Assembly: GCF_000308555.1 (NCBI RefSeq)
Contig: NZ_BAFY01000031.1
Location: 62,001-126,000, forward strand
Direction: 5' to 3'
DNA length: 64,000 nt
Source: Nocardia cyriacigeorgica NBRC 100375
Lineage (GTDB): Bacteria > Actinomycetota > Actinomycetes > Mycobacteriales > Mycobacteriaceae
A program made the position numbers and the translations under genes. This document shows positions 26,918 through 34,522 of the stretch, piece after piece. The stretch's first letter is position 1, and each line of letters starts with the position of its first letter. Under the pieces are notes generated by a model, which was not told the DNA's origin, ran no database searches, and saw only the letters and a list, made by a program, of their open reading frames with translations.

Positions 26918-28103
26918 ACGCGCTAGCCACTGCCTTCAAACCGGCGTTTGGCCTCACTTTGGACGCACTTTCCTCCAGCCGTTCGGCCACGGCGTCCAAA
27001 TCGTCATCGAACAAGTCGGCGTAGACGTCCAGCGTCATCGCCGCCGACTTGTGGCCGAGCATCTTCTGAACGGCCTTCACGTTCGCCCCGGCCGACACGG
27101 CCAGGGAGGCGGCGGTGTGCCGAAGATCGTGCGCGGTGACGCGGGGGAACGTCTCGTCGGCCTTCATGCACCGGGCGACCGCGCCGGACAGCCACGAGTC
27201 CTTGGACGCGGGCGGGCCGAGGTGTTCACCCTTCCGGTTCGTCCAGAGCAGATCGTCACGGCCCTTGCCCCTGCACACCTTCGCGAGTTCATCGGCCACG
27301 AACTTCGGGATCGGCACGGGGCGGTTGGTGTTGCCCTTCAGCGAGCCGACGACCACTTTCATGCCGACCATCGGCGCGTTCTCAGTGAGCGCGATCCGGC
27401 GGCGCAGGAAATCCACATCGCGCACCCGCAGCGCGGCCAGCTCACCCCAGCGCAGCCCGCAGTAGCTCAGCAGCAGCACGATGGCGCGGTGCTTCGGTGC
27501 CTGGTCGGCCAGCGCGGCCACCTGAGCGTGGCTCAGGTACTTGTGCGGCTTGTCCTTTCGTCTGGGCAACTTCACCCCGCGCGCCGGATTGCTGACGATT
27601 CGGCGGTCCGATACGGCATCGCCCAGCACCCCGGCGAGCACCCGCAAGCACGTCTCGATGGTGCTCGCGCTCAGGCCCTTTCCTGTCGTCCGGCCGGTCT
27701 CCGGGTCGGCGACACCCGTCTTCCGGCCCGTCTTCGGTGCCGTCGCGAGTTCGGTCACCCACGCCTTGACGGCCGTGGGCTTGATGTTGCTGACCGGCGT
27801 CTTGCCCCAGTGCGGTTCGACATGGATGCGCCAGGCCGAATCGTAGGACCGGTAGCCGCTGGGCTTCATGTGGCCGCTCTGGTTGCTCAGCCACTTCGGG
27901 CCGAGGTCGCCCACGGTGACCTTGCCCGCGCTGGGATCGACGTAGGCACCGGTGTGCTTGCTGACCTCCACACTGTTGGCGAAGCGCTCGGCGTCGCGTT
28001 TCGTGACGAACCCGCGCTTGCGGGTCGGGCGGTGGTCGGGGGTGCGGTATCGCACTTCCCAGCGCACGCCGGACTTGTTGGTGTACCGGTGGGTTGTCGC
28101 CAT
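26916..28103 (-). CDS. int: Tyrosine-recombinase integrase
   Basis: A 395-aa phage-type integrase. It has an AP2-like arm-binding N-terminus (SGVRWEVRYRTPDHRPTRKR), a SAM-like core-binding domain at about 60-170 and a catalytic domain with Arg218 (GLRWGEL), Lys256, His325-x-x-Arg328 (AHDLRHTAAS), His351 (MLGHKS) and nucleophile Tyr361 (LDVYADLF). All six residues are present, so it should be active. Its C-terminus points at attL, the usual orientation. It is 4 bp downstream of the regulator gene at 28108. Confidence 0.95.
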   Translation of the reverse strand: MATTHRYTNKSGVRWEVRYRTPDHRPTRKRGFVTKRDAERFANSVEVSKHTGAYVDPSAGKVTVGDLGPKWLSNQSGHMKPSGYRSYDSAWRIHVEPHWGKTPVSNIKPTAVKAWVTELATAPKTGRKTGVADPETGRTTGKGLSASTIETCLRVLAGVLGDAVSDRRIVSNPARGVKLPRRKDKPHKYLSHAQVAALADQAPKHRAIVLLLSYCGLRWGELAALRVRDVDFLRRRIALTENAPMVGMKVVVGSLKGNTNRPVPIPKFVADELAKVCRGKGRDDLLWTNRKGEHLGPPASKDSWLSGAVARCMKADETFPRVTAHDLRHTAASLAVSAGANVKAVQKMLGHKSAAMTLDVYADLFDDDLDAVAERLEESASKVRPNAGLKAVASA

Positions 28104-28107
28104 CGGT

Positions 28108-28677
28108 CTATCCCTTCTCTCGTGGTGATTCGTCGGTCAGTAGGTCCAGATCGCGAGCGCGGCGCAGCCAGCTCTTGACGGTGTTCTCGCTGGCCCGCTG
28201 CCCGGTGCTCTTCGCCATCTCGGCGGAGATGAATCGGTGTACGGACAGGCCGCGTACGTTCCGCGCGGGATCGCGGGCCGATCGCCATAGCGCGGCCACC
28301 TGTGCGTAGAACTCCGGTCGGTGGCCGCGCCGCCCCGGCCGTTTCGATGGTGTGCGGTCGCCCGGCTCAGGGTCGGCGAATGTCCTCATACCGGGTTCGT
28401 TGAGCCATGACATGGCCTCCCCGGTGCGCAGCGCCGCGACAGCATGAGCGAGTCGGTCCAACGGGATACGGCGCAGATCGTTCGACGTGATCGGCACGGC
28501 CTCACCTTCGGGGGAACGGATTTCGAGTCCAACCACCTGTGGCCCGTCGTCGGTGTCGGCAACCCGAACTCTGTAGACGAACGGGTGGCCCTCCAAGATC
28601 ACGGTCCCGTCGTCGCGTATCTCGCGCACCTGACCGGCGCGCGCTCCGGGGGCGGTGAAGTCCAGTCGGCTTCGCAT
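28108..28677 (-). CDS. Element regulator/hypothetical protein upstream of int
   Basis: A 189-aa protein not recognised as a named family. The first 80 residues are beta-rich (GQVREIRDDGTVILEG, FVYRVRVADTDDGPQVVGLE). The C-terminal part is basic and helical, ending with a likely HTH (SENTVKSWLRRARDLDLLT). Proteins of this type are common next to integrases in actinobacterial elements. It is divergent from the excisionase gene, which would suit a repressor of the lysogeny switch; that is inference. ATG at 28677 is chosen; GTG 28692 and TTG 28713 are alternatives, and no Shine-Dalgarno is clear. Confidence 0.6.
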   Translation of the reverse strand: MRSRLDFTAPGARAGQVREIRDDGTVILEGHPFVYRVRVADTDDGPQVVGLEIRSPEGEAVPITSNDLRRIPLDRLAHAVAALRTGEAMSWLNEPGMRTFADPEPGDRTPSKRPGRRGHRPEFYAQVAALWRSARDPARNVRGLSVHRFISAEMAKSTGQRASENTVKSWLRRARDLDLLTDESPREKG

Positions 28678-28698
28678 GAATAACACCCTAATTCTTGC

Positions 28699-28713
28699 TT
28701 GATCTGGGGTCAA
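28699..28713. promoter_or_regulatory. Dyad in the divergent int-regulator/xis region
   Basis: TTGATC-TGG-GGTCAA is a near-perfect inverted repeat (one mismatched pair) in the 93-bp gap between divergent genes, the expected place for an operator controlling integration versus excision. Confidence 0.45.
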
Positions 28714-28770
28714 TTAAGACGGCAAACTCGGGGTGGCACATCAAGTTGGATCACCGCGAGGGGAATCGAA

Positions 28771-28971
28771 ATGCGTTCCACCACTGTCGAATTGCCCGAA
28801 CTGCTGACGGGTCGCCAGACCGCCGAATACATCGGCGTCTCGGAGGACACCCTGGCGCAGGATCGCTATCTCGGGCGCGGCCTGCCCTATGTGCGGGTGG
28901 GGCGGCGCATCCGCTACCGCGCCAGTGACATCGCCGCCTTCCTAGAGGCGAACGTGGTCAAGGCCGACTGA
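28771..28971 (+). CDS. xis: Excisionase/AlpA-type HTH protein
   Basis: A 66-aa MerR-like winged-helix protein of the HTH_17 excisionase family: LTGRQTAEYIGVSEDTLAQD, GRGLPYVRVGRRIRYRASDI, AAFLEANVV. Such proteins act as recombination directionality factors or activators of the rep module. ATG at 28771 has GAGGGG about 7 nt upstream. It starts the rightward operon. Confidence 0.82.
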   Translation: MRSTTVELPELLTGRQTAEYIGVSEDTLAQDRYLGRGLPYVRVGRRIRYRASDIAAFLEANVVKAD

Positions 28972-28983
28972 TCTCGCCGCAAC

Positions 28984-29056
28984 GAACGGAATCCGTTGCA
29001 TTGCAACATCTCTGAGAAATGCGATGGCCGCCCCGGTGACCGAAACCGGGGCGGCC
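28984..29056. promoter_or_regulatory. Two short palindromes and a strong hairpin between xis and rep
   Basis: AACGGAATCCGTT (28984-28996) and GTTGCATTGCAAC (28994-29006) overlap head to tail. They are followed by a 12-bp GC stem (29026-29037 with 29045-29056, loop GACCGAA). The hairpin lacks a long T run, so attenuation or mRNA protection is as likely as termination; the palindromes could be regulator sites. Confidence 0.5.
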
Positions 29057-29072
29057 GAGAAAGGCAATTCAC

Positions 29073-30620
29073 ATGAACCCTGCGGCCAATCCTACCGGCG
29101 ACGCTACTCCGGCGAAGTACGTGCCGAACCTGTTGGCGGCGGAACTGCTGAAGGTCGATCCGGTCAACCCACCGGCCGCGCTGGTGATCGAATCTGCGCG
29201 GCAATTCGGCGACCAGGATCACGGCTTGCTGGTGGCCGAGTCCCTTGTGAAGTACCTGGGGCGCGTCATCACGGCCGCTGAAGTTGATGCGTGGGAACGG
29301 GAGCATGGAATCCCTGACGCACTGCGCGCCGCGACGGTGGAAGCGCAGCATGAGGCAGCGCGGGAGCGTGACGAACGGACGGCGGCGAAGAACAAGGCCG
29401 CTCGTGAGCAGGCAGAGACGAAGGCCCGACGGCGCGCCGAGGAAGCGGCGAACCGCATGGTGCGCCGCGCAAAAGTGACGTGGGCCGTCGATATCGAGCC
29501 CGAACCGGTGGTGTGGGCATGGGTCGACGAATCGCAAGGTGCCACCGAAGGTGCCGAAGGTGCCAACCTTCGAAACCTGGCACCTTCGGCACCTTCGGCA
29601 CCTTCGGCGGCACCTTCGCGGAATTCCGGGCGCATCCCCGCCGGGTCGTTGTCCATCGCCGCCGGGCGTGAGGGCACCGGAAAGTCGTCGTTCGGTATCT
29701 GGCTGGCCGCGCAGATCACGCGCGGAACTCTGCCCGGATCGTTCTACGGGGCGCCGCGCCCGGTGTTCTACGTCGCGGTGGAGGACTCGTGGAAGCACAC
29801 CCTTGTGCCCCGCTTGATGGCCGCCGGGGCGGACTTGTCGAAGGTCGGCCGGTTCGAAGTGGTGATGAGTACCGACGACGCGGTGATGCTGTCGCTGCCG
29901 TCCGACAACGACTTGCTACAGGCGGAGATCGTCGGCAACGGCGTGGCCCTGGTGGTGATCGACCCGCTCATGTCGGTGATCGGCGAAACCATCGACACGC
30001 ACCGGACGAGGGAAGTTCGCACCGCCCTGGACCCTCTGGTGAAGATCGCCGACCAGACCGGGGCCGTGGTGCTCGGTATCGCGCACTTCAACAAGTCCGC
30101 CGGTACCGACGCCTCACAGCTCATCACCGGATCGGGAGCGTTCAAGGACGTGCCGCGCTCGGTGTTCGGCTTCGCCCGCGACGGTGACGAGCGGGTGATG
30201 TCGCAGACCAAGAACAGCCTGGGCCGCGATGATCTGCCGTCACTGAGCTACCGGATCGATGAGGCCGTGGTACCGACCCGCAAGGGCGACGCCGTGACGG
30301 GCGTACTCGTCTGGCTCGGTGAGTCGGACGTGTCCGTGCGGGACATCCTGCGCGACGCCGCCGCACCCGACAGGGAACCCGGTGCCGACCGCCCACCCGC
30401 TCAGCGGTTCGTCCTGAAGTACATCGCTGAGAACAAGGACGAGAACGGGGAAGTCCCAGCGGCCGAAGTCATCGAGAAGGGGGTGGCCGCCGGATTCACC
30501 GAGAACGAAATCAAGCACGCCCGATCCCGTTGCTGCACCCCCAAGATCACCAGCCGCAAGGCAGGCACGGGCAGCGGGTGGGTGTGGTCCGCAGAGGACC
30601 CGCTCGAGTTCGACGCATGA
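29073..30620 (+). CDS. RepA-type AAA ATPase/helicase of the element
   Basis: A 515-aa probable replication protein. Residues 1-80 are a small helical domain, 85-132 a charged coiled coil (RERDERTAAKNKAAREQAET), 155-185 a low-complexity GAEGA/APSAPS linker, and 188-430 a RecA-like AAA_25/RepA ATPase with Walker A GREGTGKSS (198-206) and Walker B VALVVIDPL (291-299). The C-terminus (about 445-510) looks like a winged helix. Hexameric RepA helicases of this type drive replication of plasmids, AICEs and satellites. The linker is encoded by an inverted repeat array that may be the origin. No primase domain is obvious. Confidence 0.8.
   Translation: MNPAANPTGDATPAKYVPNLLAAELLKVDPVNPPAALVIESARQFGDQDHGLLVAESLVKYLGRVITAAEVDAWEREHGIPDALRAATVEAQHEAARERDERTAAKNKAAREQAETKARRRAEEAANRMVRRAKVTWAVDIEPEPVVWAWVDESQGATEGAEGANLRNLAPSAPSAPSAAPSRNSGRIPAGSLSIAAGREGTGKSSFGIWLAAQITRGTLPGSFYGAPRPVFYVAVEDSWKHTLVPRLMAAGADLSKVGRFEVVMSTDDAVMLSLPSDNDLLQAEIVGNGVALVVIDPLMSVIGETIDTHRTREVRTALDPLVKIADQTGAVVLGIAHFNKSAGTDASQLITGSGAFKDVPRSVFGFARDGDERVMSQTKNSLGRDDLPSLSYRIDEAVVPTRKGDAVTGVLVWLGESDVSVRDILRDAAAPDREPGADRPPAQRFVLKYIAENKDENGEVPAAEVIEKGVAAGFTENEIKHARSRCCTPKITSRKAGTGSGWVWSAEDPLEFDA
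29536..29616. repeat. Inverted array of 8-bp repeats inside rep (candidate origin)
   Basis: AAGGTGCC occurs at 29536, 29548 and 29557. Its complement GGCACCTT occurs at 29579, 29588, 29597 and 29609. Spacing is 9 bp in the core and 12 bp at the edges. AAGGTGCCGAAGGTGCC (29548-29564) pairs perfectly with 29579-29595 around a 14-nt loop containing TTCGAA. Confidence 0.85.
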
Positions 30621-30692
30621 CCCACCGCCCAGTACCGCATTCACATTGATCCCTCACATGGACCTATCACCTACCGATTGGAGAGGTACGAA

Positions 30693-30896
30693 ATGACCGC
30701 ATCGAACCCTGACCACGCGGCCGAATCACCGTGCGTGGCAAAGCTTTACGAGTTGTCCGGGCGTGAACGGGTAGCGGCGATCCGGCTGCGCGAGATGGCG
30801 GCGAAGTTGAACAGGCTTGCCGATGCTCTGGACGCCGGGGCAAGCGTTGCCGACTACGCCGCCGCCGGACTGCTGACCGATGAAGCGGGAGCCTGA
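30693..30896 (+). CDS. Small element protein, unknown function
   Basis: A 67-aa protein, mostly helical: ELSGRERVAAIRLREMAAKL, NRLADALDAGASVADYAAAG. ATG at 30693 follows GGAGAGG at 30680-30686. It is two bases before the next gene and part of the rightward operon. No known family. Confidence 0.65.
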   Translation: MTASNPDHAAESPCVAKLYELSGRERVAAIRLREMAAKLNRLADALDAGASVADYAAAGLLTDEAGA

Positions 30897-30898
30897 CC

Positions 30899-31255
30899 AT
30901 GACGGATGACGAACGCCGGGCGAAGGCAACGGAGCTGAAGGTGGCGGGCTGGTCGTACTACGACATCGCGGCCCAGTTGGGTTACGCCGACGCATCCGAA
31001 GCGTTCCGGGCAGTGTCCGACGCACTCGCGAGCCGCCCCGTGAGCAGGGAAGCCGTGATCGTGCGTCAGCTGTACATCGTCGCCGACATGGTGAAGGTGC
31101 TCACCCCCCTTGTGGCGGCGGGGAACCGGAAGGCGAAGGCCAACATGACGCGGCTGCGCAAGCATGTGGCACGGTTGGACCTGGACGCCGGGCGCGAGTA
31201 CGCCCGACGCCACGGGATTGCCTTGCCGCCAGAGGTGGAGGAGTTGAACGGATGA
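30899..31255 (+). CDS. HTH-containing small phage/element protein
   Basis: A 118-aa protein. An N-terminal sigma-like helix-turn-helix (ATELKVAGWSYYDIAAQLGY) is followed by a helical region (VREAVIV-like segment SREAVIVRQLYIVADMVKVL, then RKAKANMTRLRKHVARLDLD). This layout is common in small proteins beside phage terminases and in integrative elements. It overlaps the next gene by 4 bp (ATGA). Function is not established. Confidence 0.65.
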   Translation: MTDDERRAKATELKVAGWSYYDIAAQLGYADASEAFRAVSDALASRPVSREAVIVRQLYIVADMVKVLTPLVAAGNRKAKANMTRLRKHVARLDLDAGREYARRHGIALPPEVEELNG

Positions 31256-31692
31256 CCAACGTTGTTCCGCCGAAAACGGATGCCGAACTGGTCGATGAGG
31301 TGCGACGGCTACGGGAAGCGGAGGGGTTGAGCCTGACCGCCATCGCCAAGCGGCTCGGGCGTGACAAGGGCGATCTGTCGCGGCTCGCCAAAGAGCACGG
31401 CATCCGGTTCGACGCCGCCTCCACGCGAGAGCTGACCGAAACGGCGATCGGTGGCGCGCGCCTGCGCCGGGCGAAGATGGCCGCCGAAGCATTGGCAACC
31501 GCCGAGGAAGCGCTGAGCAAGGCCAAGGTCGCTTCGGACGCGACGGAGGCGAAGGGGTGGGCTGTTGTCTTCGGTGTGATGATCGACAAGAGCCTTGTCC
31601 TGGAGGGCCGCGAGCACGCCGATCACGGGGCGGCGAAGCGCGCTGAGTCCGAGGAACGCATGGCGGAGATGTTCCCCGGCATCGGGTGGTAG
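31252..31692 (+). CDS. HTH protein, terminase-small-subunit-like
   Basis: A 146-aa protein with an N-terminal helix-turn-helix (EAEGLSLTAIAKRLGRDKGD, LSRLAKEHGIRF), a helical middle and the block AKGWAVVFGVMIDKSLVLEG near the C-terminus. That block resembles segments found in some phage terminase-small-subunit-like proteins. A TerS in a satellite would redirect helper-phage packaging; this is a hypothesis only. It is last gene of the rightward operon and is followed by a bidirectional terminator. Confidence 0.6.
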   Translation: MTNVVPPKTDAELVDEVRRLREAEGLSLTAIAKRLGRDKGDLSRLAKEHGIRFDAASTRELTETAIGGARLRRAKMAAEALATAEEALSKAKVASDATEAKGWAVVFGVMIDKSLVLEGREHADHGAAKRAESEERMAEMFPGIGW

Positions 31693-31709
31693 GCACTGCT
31701 CGGTACTAC

Positions 31710-31747
31710 AAGCGGCCCCAGGTCATTCCCATCAATTGGGGCCGCTT
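31710..31747. terminator. Bidirectional terminator inside the element
   Basis: AAGCGGCCCCA (31710-31720) pairs with 31737-31747 around a 16-nt loop. Flanking GGTAC and GTACC extend the pairing with a small bulge. It lies between the rightward operon and the convergent DUF4238 gene. Confidence 0.75.
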
Positions 31748-31790
31748 TGTACCGGAGGGGGTGTGTCGCTGGCCGATGAACTTCCGATAC

Positions 31791-32882
31791 TCACCTGTAC
31801 CAGCGCGGAACGGGCCAATCGGGCGCGGTGGCATCGTCGGGCCACCTCCGACGCCGTGTCGCCGCATGAAGCAGCATTGCCAAGGCGCGCTCCGGCGAAA
31901 GGTTCGACACGGATTCATCATCGAGTTCTGGAGCAGGTCGCGCAGGAACAGAGAAGCTCTCCGCTATGCCGTCACCCGGCCGTTCGAATGCCGTCTTTGT
32001 GGCCGTACTGACGATTTCGAGATTCACGCTTGACACCTCGTCAGCTGTAAGCGTGAGCGGTGATCGGTGGTGATGATCCGGCCGTAACATTACGAGAAGC
32101 TGATGTGGCCCAAGCGGGTAAATGATCGCCGCGCTGAGCAAACCCAACGACATCGATCGCGGTACGGTCGGTCCTGCAATCGCTATGACTGGATCATCGC
32201 AAGTGGCGATAGGCTCGGTGCTTTGATAGATCGCCCATCGGCGCTTGTATAAACCTTGAGCACCTCCATTGCGAGCATCCGCAAGCATCAGGTGAAGTGC
32301 CTCACGCTTGGGGTCGGAGTACTTTGGCTTCAGGCTTTCCCTTACCTGTGCAGCTGTGGCCTGTGGGTTCGTGCGCTTGAGCCATTCCCGTTTGGCGACC
32401 TCCGGGCCGTTGATGATTACCAGGCTTCTCTCTCGATTAGACGGCGTGCGAGCAAGCTGCAACGCAAGGAATACCGCCATGTCGCGTTTCAGCTCGTCCT
32501 CAATAACCTTGCTGGCTCCCATTTCATCCATGCGCGCAAAGTGTTTGATGCAGTCGGACTCGATTCGCGAAAGGTGCTTTTCGACCCACTTCAAGGGAAG
32601 GTCCATCGTGTCTTCGGACTGCGGAATGCTGTAGAAGTTGGTCTTCTTGCCCACGTCCTTCGGACGCTGTGGGGAGTACGCGACGCCAGCGTCTACTTGT
32701 GTCGGTTGAACGAGACCGTTGATTGTCCATCTATCGAGATAGAAACGGGGTACATAGTGGTGCTCCTTGGAATTCTCCGTCTCCGCCTGCCTTCTCGACT
32801 CCTCCGCGAACTCCTCGGATAGCCACTTGTGCTGAAACTGCTCTTGAGTCACGGATTTCAGGTACTTCTCAACGGTCGACAT
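31791..32882 (-). CDS. DUF4238-family protein (element cargo)
   Basis: A 363-aa protein with the DUF4238 signature HHYVPRFYLDRWT at about residues 41-53, followed by conserved blocks SIPQSEDTMDLPLKWVEKHL, KRDMAVFLALQLARTP and a late WAIYQSTEPIATCDDPVI. Function of the family is unknown; members are scattered in mobile DNA. The ATG at 32882 is about 10 nt from AAGGAG; the ATG at 32891 is too close to it. Base composition is visibly less GC-rich than the rest of the window, as expected for a recently acquired gene. It stands alone, opposite to its neighbours. Confidence 0.8.
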   Translation of the reverse strand: MSTVEKYLKSVTQEQFQHKWLSEEFAEESRRQAETENSKEHHYVPRFYLDRWTINGLVQPTQVDAGVAYSPQRPKDVGKKTNFYSIPQSEDTMDLPLKWVEKHLSRIESDCIKHFARMDEMGASKVIEDELKRDMAVFLALQLARTPSNRERSLVIINGPEVAKREWLKRTNPQATAAQVRESLKPKYSDPKREALHLMLADARNGGAQGLYKRRWAIYQSTEPIATCDDPVIAIAGPTVPRSMSLGLLSAAIIYPLGPHQLLVMLRPDHHHRSPLTLTADEVSSVNLEIVSTATKTAFERPGDGIAESFSVPARPAPELDDESVSNLSPERALAMLLHAATRRRRWPDDATAPDWPVPRWYR

Positions 32883-33050
32883 GCTGCGCATACTCCTTCC
32901 CCGATTGCACGGACAGCTCAGTCGCTCCCGGCGCCGGGCGCTCGGTGGGTTGCTACTCCATCGCCCGATAGAGCCCTTCCGTTGCATTCGGCCAGTGGAG
33001 CTGGACCCGACAAGCTAAGCACCTGCGTTCATCAGCACGGGACTCGTGCG

Positions 33051-33137
33051 TCATGGCCGCGCGTCGGGCCAGCACGCCGCCCAAATCAGGACCCCGAGAG
33101 GGACGCCGACCACGACAGCCCACAGCACCGCGATCAC
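33051..33137 (-). CDS. 28-residue membrane peptide
   Basis: A very short frame coupled to the preceding gene: its GTG (33137-33135) overlaps that gene's TGA (GTGA). The product starts VIAVLWAVVVGVPLGVLIWA and ends ACWPDARP, one transmembrane helix with a short polar tail. The tight overlap and hydrophobic composition support translation. Role unknown; a small membrane toxin, a subunit or a regulator are all possible. Confidence 0.5.
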   Translation of the reverse strand: MIAVLWAVVVGVPLGVLIWAACWPDARP

Positions 33138-33436
33138 TGGGCCGTCCCTATCTCCGCGTGCCACTGGGCGAAGGACAACCGGGGTAGCAGCATCTCCACG
33201 TCGGCCACATCCATGACGCGGTTCAACTCCAACGGGCCGAGGTGGTCCGGGCCGGGGACGAGCACCGCGTCCACCCCGGCGGCGCGCGCCTGGTCGCCCA
33301 CGGGCAACAGCGAGCGCTCATCCGGCCAGACGATCCGGTAGCCGAGACGCCGCGCGAACCGGGCGAGCTGCGCGGCGTCCCACTCCGGCGCAGTGCTCAC
33401 TTCGAAGTCGATCCATCCGAGTGCGGTCGATCGCAT
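33134..33436 (-). CDS. Small element protein, unknown function
   Basis: A 100-aa soluble protein starting MRSTALGWIDFEVSTAPEWD with segments ARFARRLGYRIVWPDERSLL and GVDAVLVPGPDHLGPLELNR. ATG at 33436 is preceded by AAGGGGAG. It is divergent from the XRE regulator, with 153 bp between. Its layout suggests a conserved partner of XRE regulators in actinobacterial elements, but no function is known. Confidence 0.65.
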   Translation of the reverse strand: MRSTALGWIDFEVSTAPEWDAAQLARFARRLGYRIVWPDERSLLPVGDQARAAGVDAVLVPGPDHLGPLELNRVMDVADVEMLLPRLSFAQWHAEIGTAQ

Positions 33437-33553
33437 CGCGCTCCCCTTCGTCGTCCGCTTGGCTTGCACCCGCCGCCGGGGAATCCGGTTCGACCCGGCG
33501 ACGGGGGCACGAAAAGCACGCTAAGCGTGTGAAACTGGAGCTGATACCCAATC

Positions 33554-33573
33554 GGTGTTCGCAGGTGTTCGCA
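33554..33573. promoter_or_regulatory. Tandem 10-bp repeat upstream of XRE gene
   Basis: GGTGTTCGCA occurs twice head to tail (33554-33563 and 33564-33573), one helical turn apart, 16 bp before the XRE start codon in the divergent gap. It is a plausible autoregulatory site. Confidence 0.45.
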
Positions 33574-33589
33574 GTCGAGAGCTGGGGAA

Positions 33590-34522
33590 ATGGAACCTGG
33601 GGCGATGCTTCGGGCCGCGCGGGAGGCGGCGGGGGTCGGGCTGCGCGAGATCGCCCGGCGTACCCACTACTCCCCGGCGTACCTCTCCGATATCGAGCGG
33701 GGGAAGCGGCCCGCCCCGGCGGACGTGGTGGCCGCGTACGAAACCGCGCTGGGCTCGAACCTGGATCGGCTCACGTCGTTGACGAAGACTCCGGCCAGCG
33801 TGGACACCGCCGCCCTGTCGGACGTGGCCGTGATGCTGTCGGCCACCCGCCGAATAGAGGACGCCACGGGACCGCTCGCGGTGCTCCCAGCCGTCGCGGG
33901 CATGGCGACGATGGCCGAGACCTTCGCCGACCAGGCGCGCAGCTGTGCGGCCCGCAAGGCGGCGGGTATGGCCTCCGAGATCGACCAGTACCGGGGATGG
34001 CTGGAGCACGCGACCGGGGCCGACAAGGCATCGGGGCGCAGCCTCCGCAAGGCGGTGGACCTGGCCCAGGTGTCGGGCGACCCGGACCGCCTGGTGCACG
34101 GGCTGTCCTTCACGGCGTACGTGGACCTGGAGCGCGGAGAACGAACGGAGGCCGCCGCCCTTTCGGACGCCGCGCTTGCTGTGCAGGGAGCGCATCCGTT
34201 GATCCGGGTCTATGAGCACTTCCAGCGCGCCCGAATCCACGCCGTGGAGGGAGAGCCCGCCGAAGCACAGCGCCGATTGTGCTTGGCCGACCGTGCGATG
34301 GAAGCGGCGGACGGCCACGAACCACCGGAAGCCGGGTACTGGTACACGCCGGGGTTCTTCGGCCTCCAGCGGTCCCGCGTGCTGCGGATGCTCGGGCAGG
34401 ACGACCGGGCGCGGCAGGAAGTCCGGGCAGCGGTGGACGCGCTGCCGGAGGAGCACCGCCGCGCGGAATGGGCGGCGAAGTGGAGACGGGCGGCGGACGG
34501 CGAGACCGACATACCGCACTGA
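33590..34522 (+). CDS. XRE-family regulator with helical C-terminal domain
   Basis: A 310-aa protein. Residues 1-65 are a Cro/C1-type HTH (MLRAAREAAGVGLREIARRT, HYSPAYLSDIERGKRPAPAD). Residues about 120-300 form an all-helical TPR-like domain (RKAVDLAQVSGDPDRLVHGL, RSRVLRMLGQDDRARQEVRA). Such regulators occur widely in actinobacterial chromosomes and elements. It could act as the element master repressor or control cargo. It is last gene before attR. Confidence 0.75.
   Translation: MEPGAMLRAAREAAGVGLREIARRTHYSPAYLSDIERGKRPAPADVVAAYETALGSNLDRLTSLTKTPASVDTAALSDVAVMLSATRRIEDATGPLAVLPAVAGMATMAETFADQARSCAARKAAGMASEIDQYRGWLEHATGADKASGRSLRKAVDLAQVSGDPDRLVHGLSFTAYVDLERGERTEAAALSDAALAVQGAHPLIRVYEHFQRARIHAVEGEPAEAQRRLCLADRAMEAADGHEPPEAGYWYTPGFFGLQRSRVLRMLGQDDRARQEVRAAVDALPEEHRRAEWAAKWRRAADGETDIPH

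Noticed and set aside
29536-29616. CRISPR-like array
   Set aside because: Units are 8 bp with 1-4 bp spacers, inverted about a centre and inside a coding frame, with no cas genes.
31686-32033. A 115-codon + strand frame opposite the DUF4238 3' end
   Set aside because: It starts inside the upstream gene's stop region, runs through the terminator and is antisense to DUF4238.
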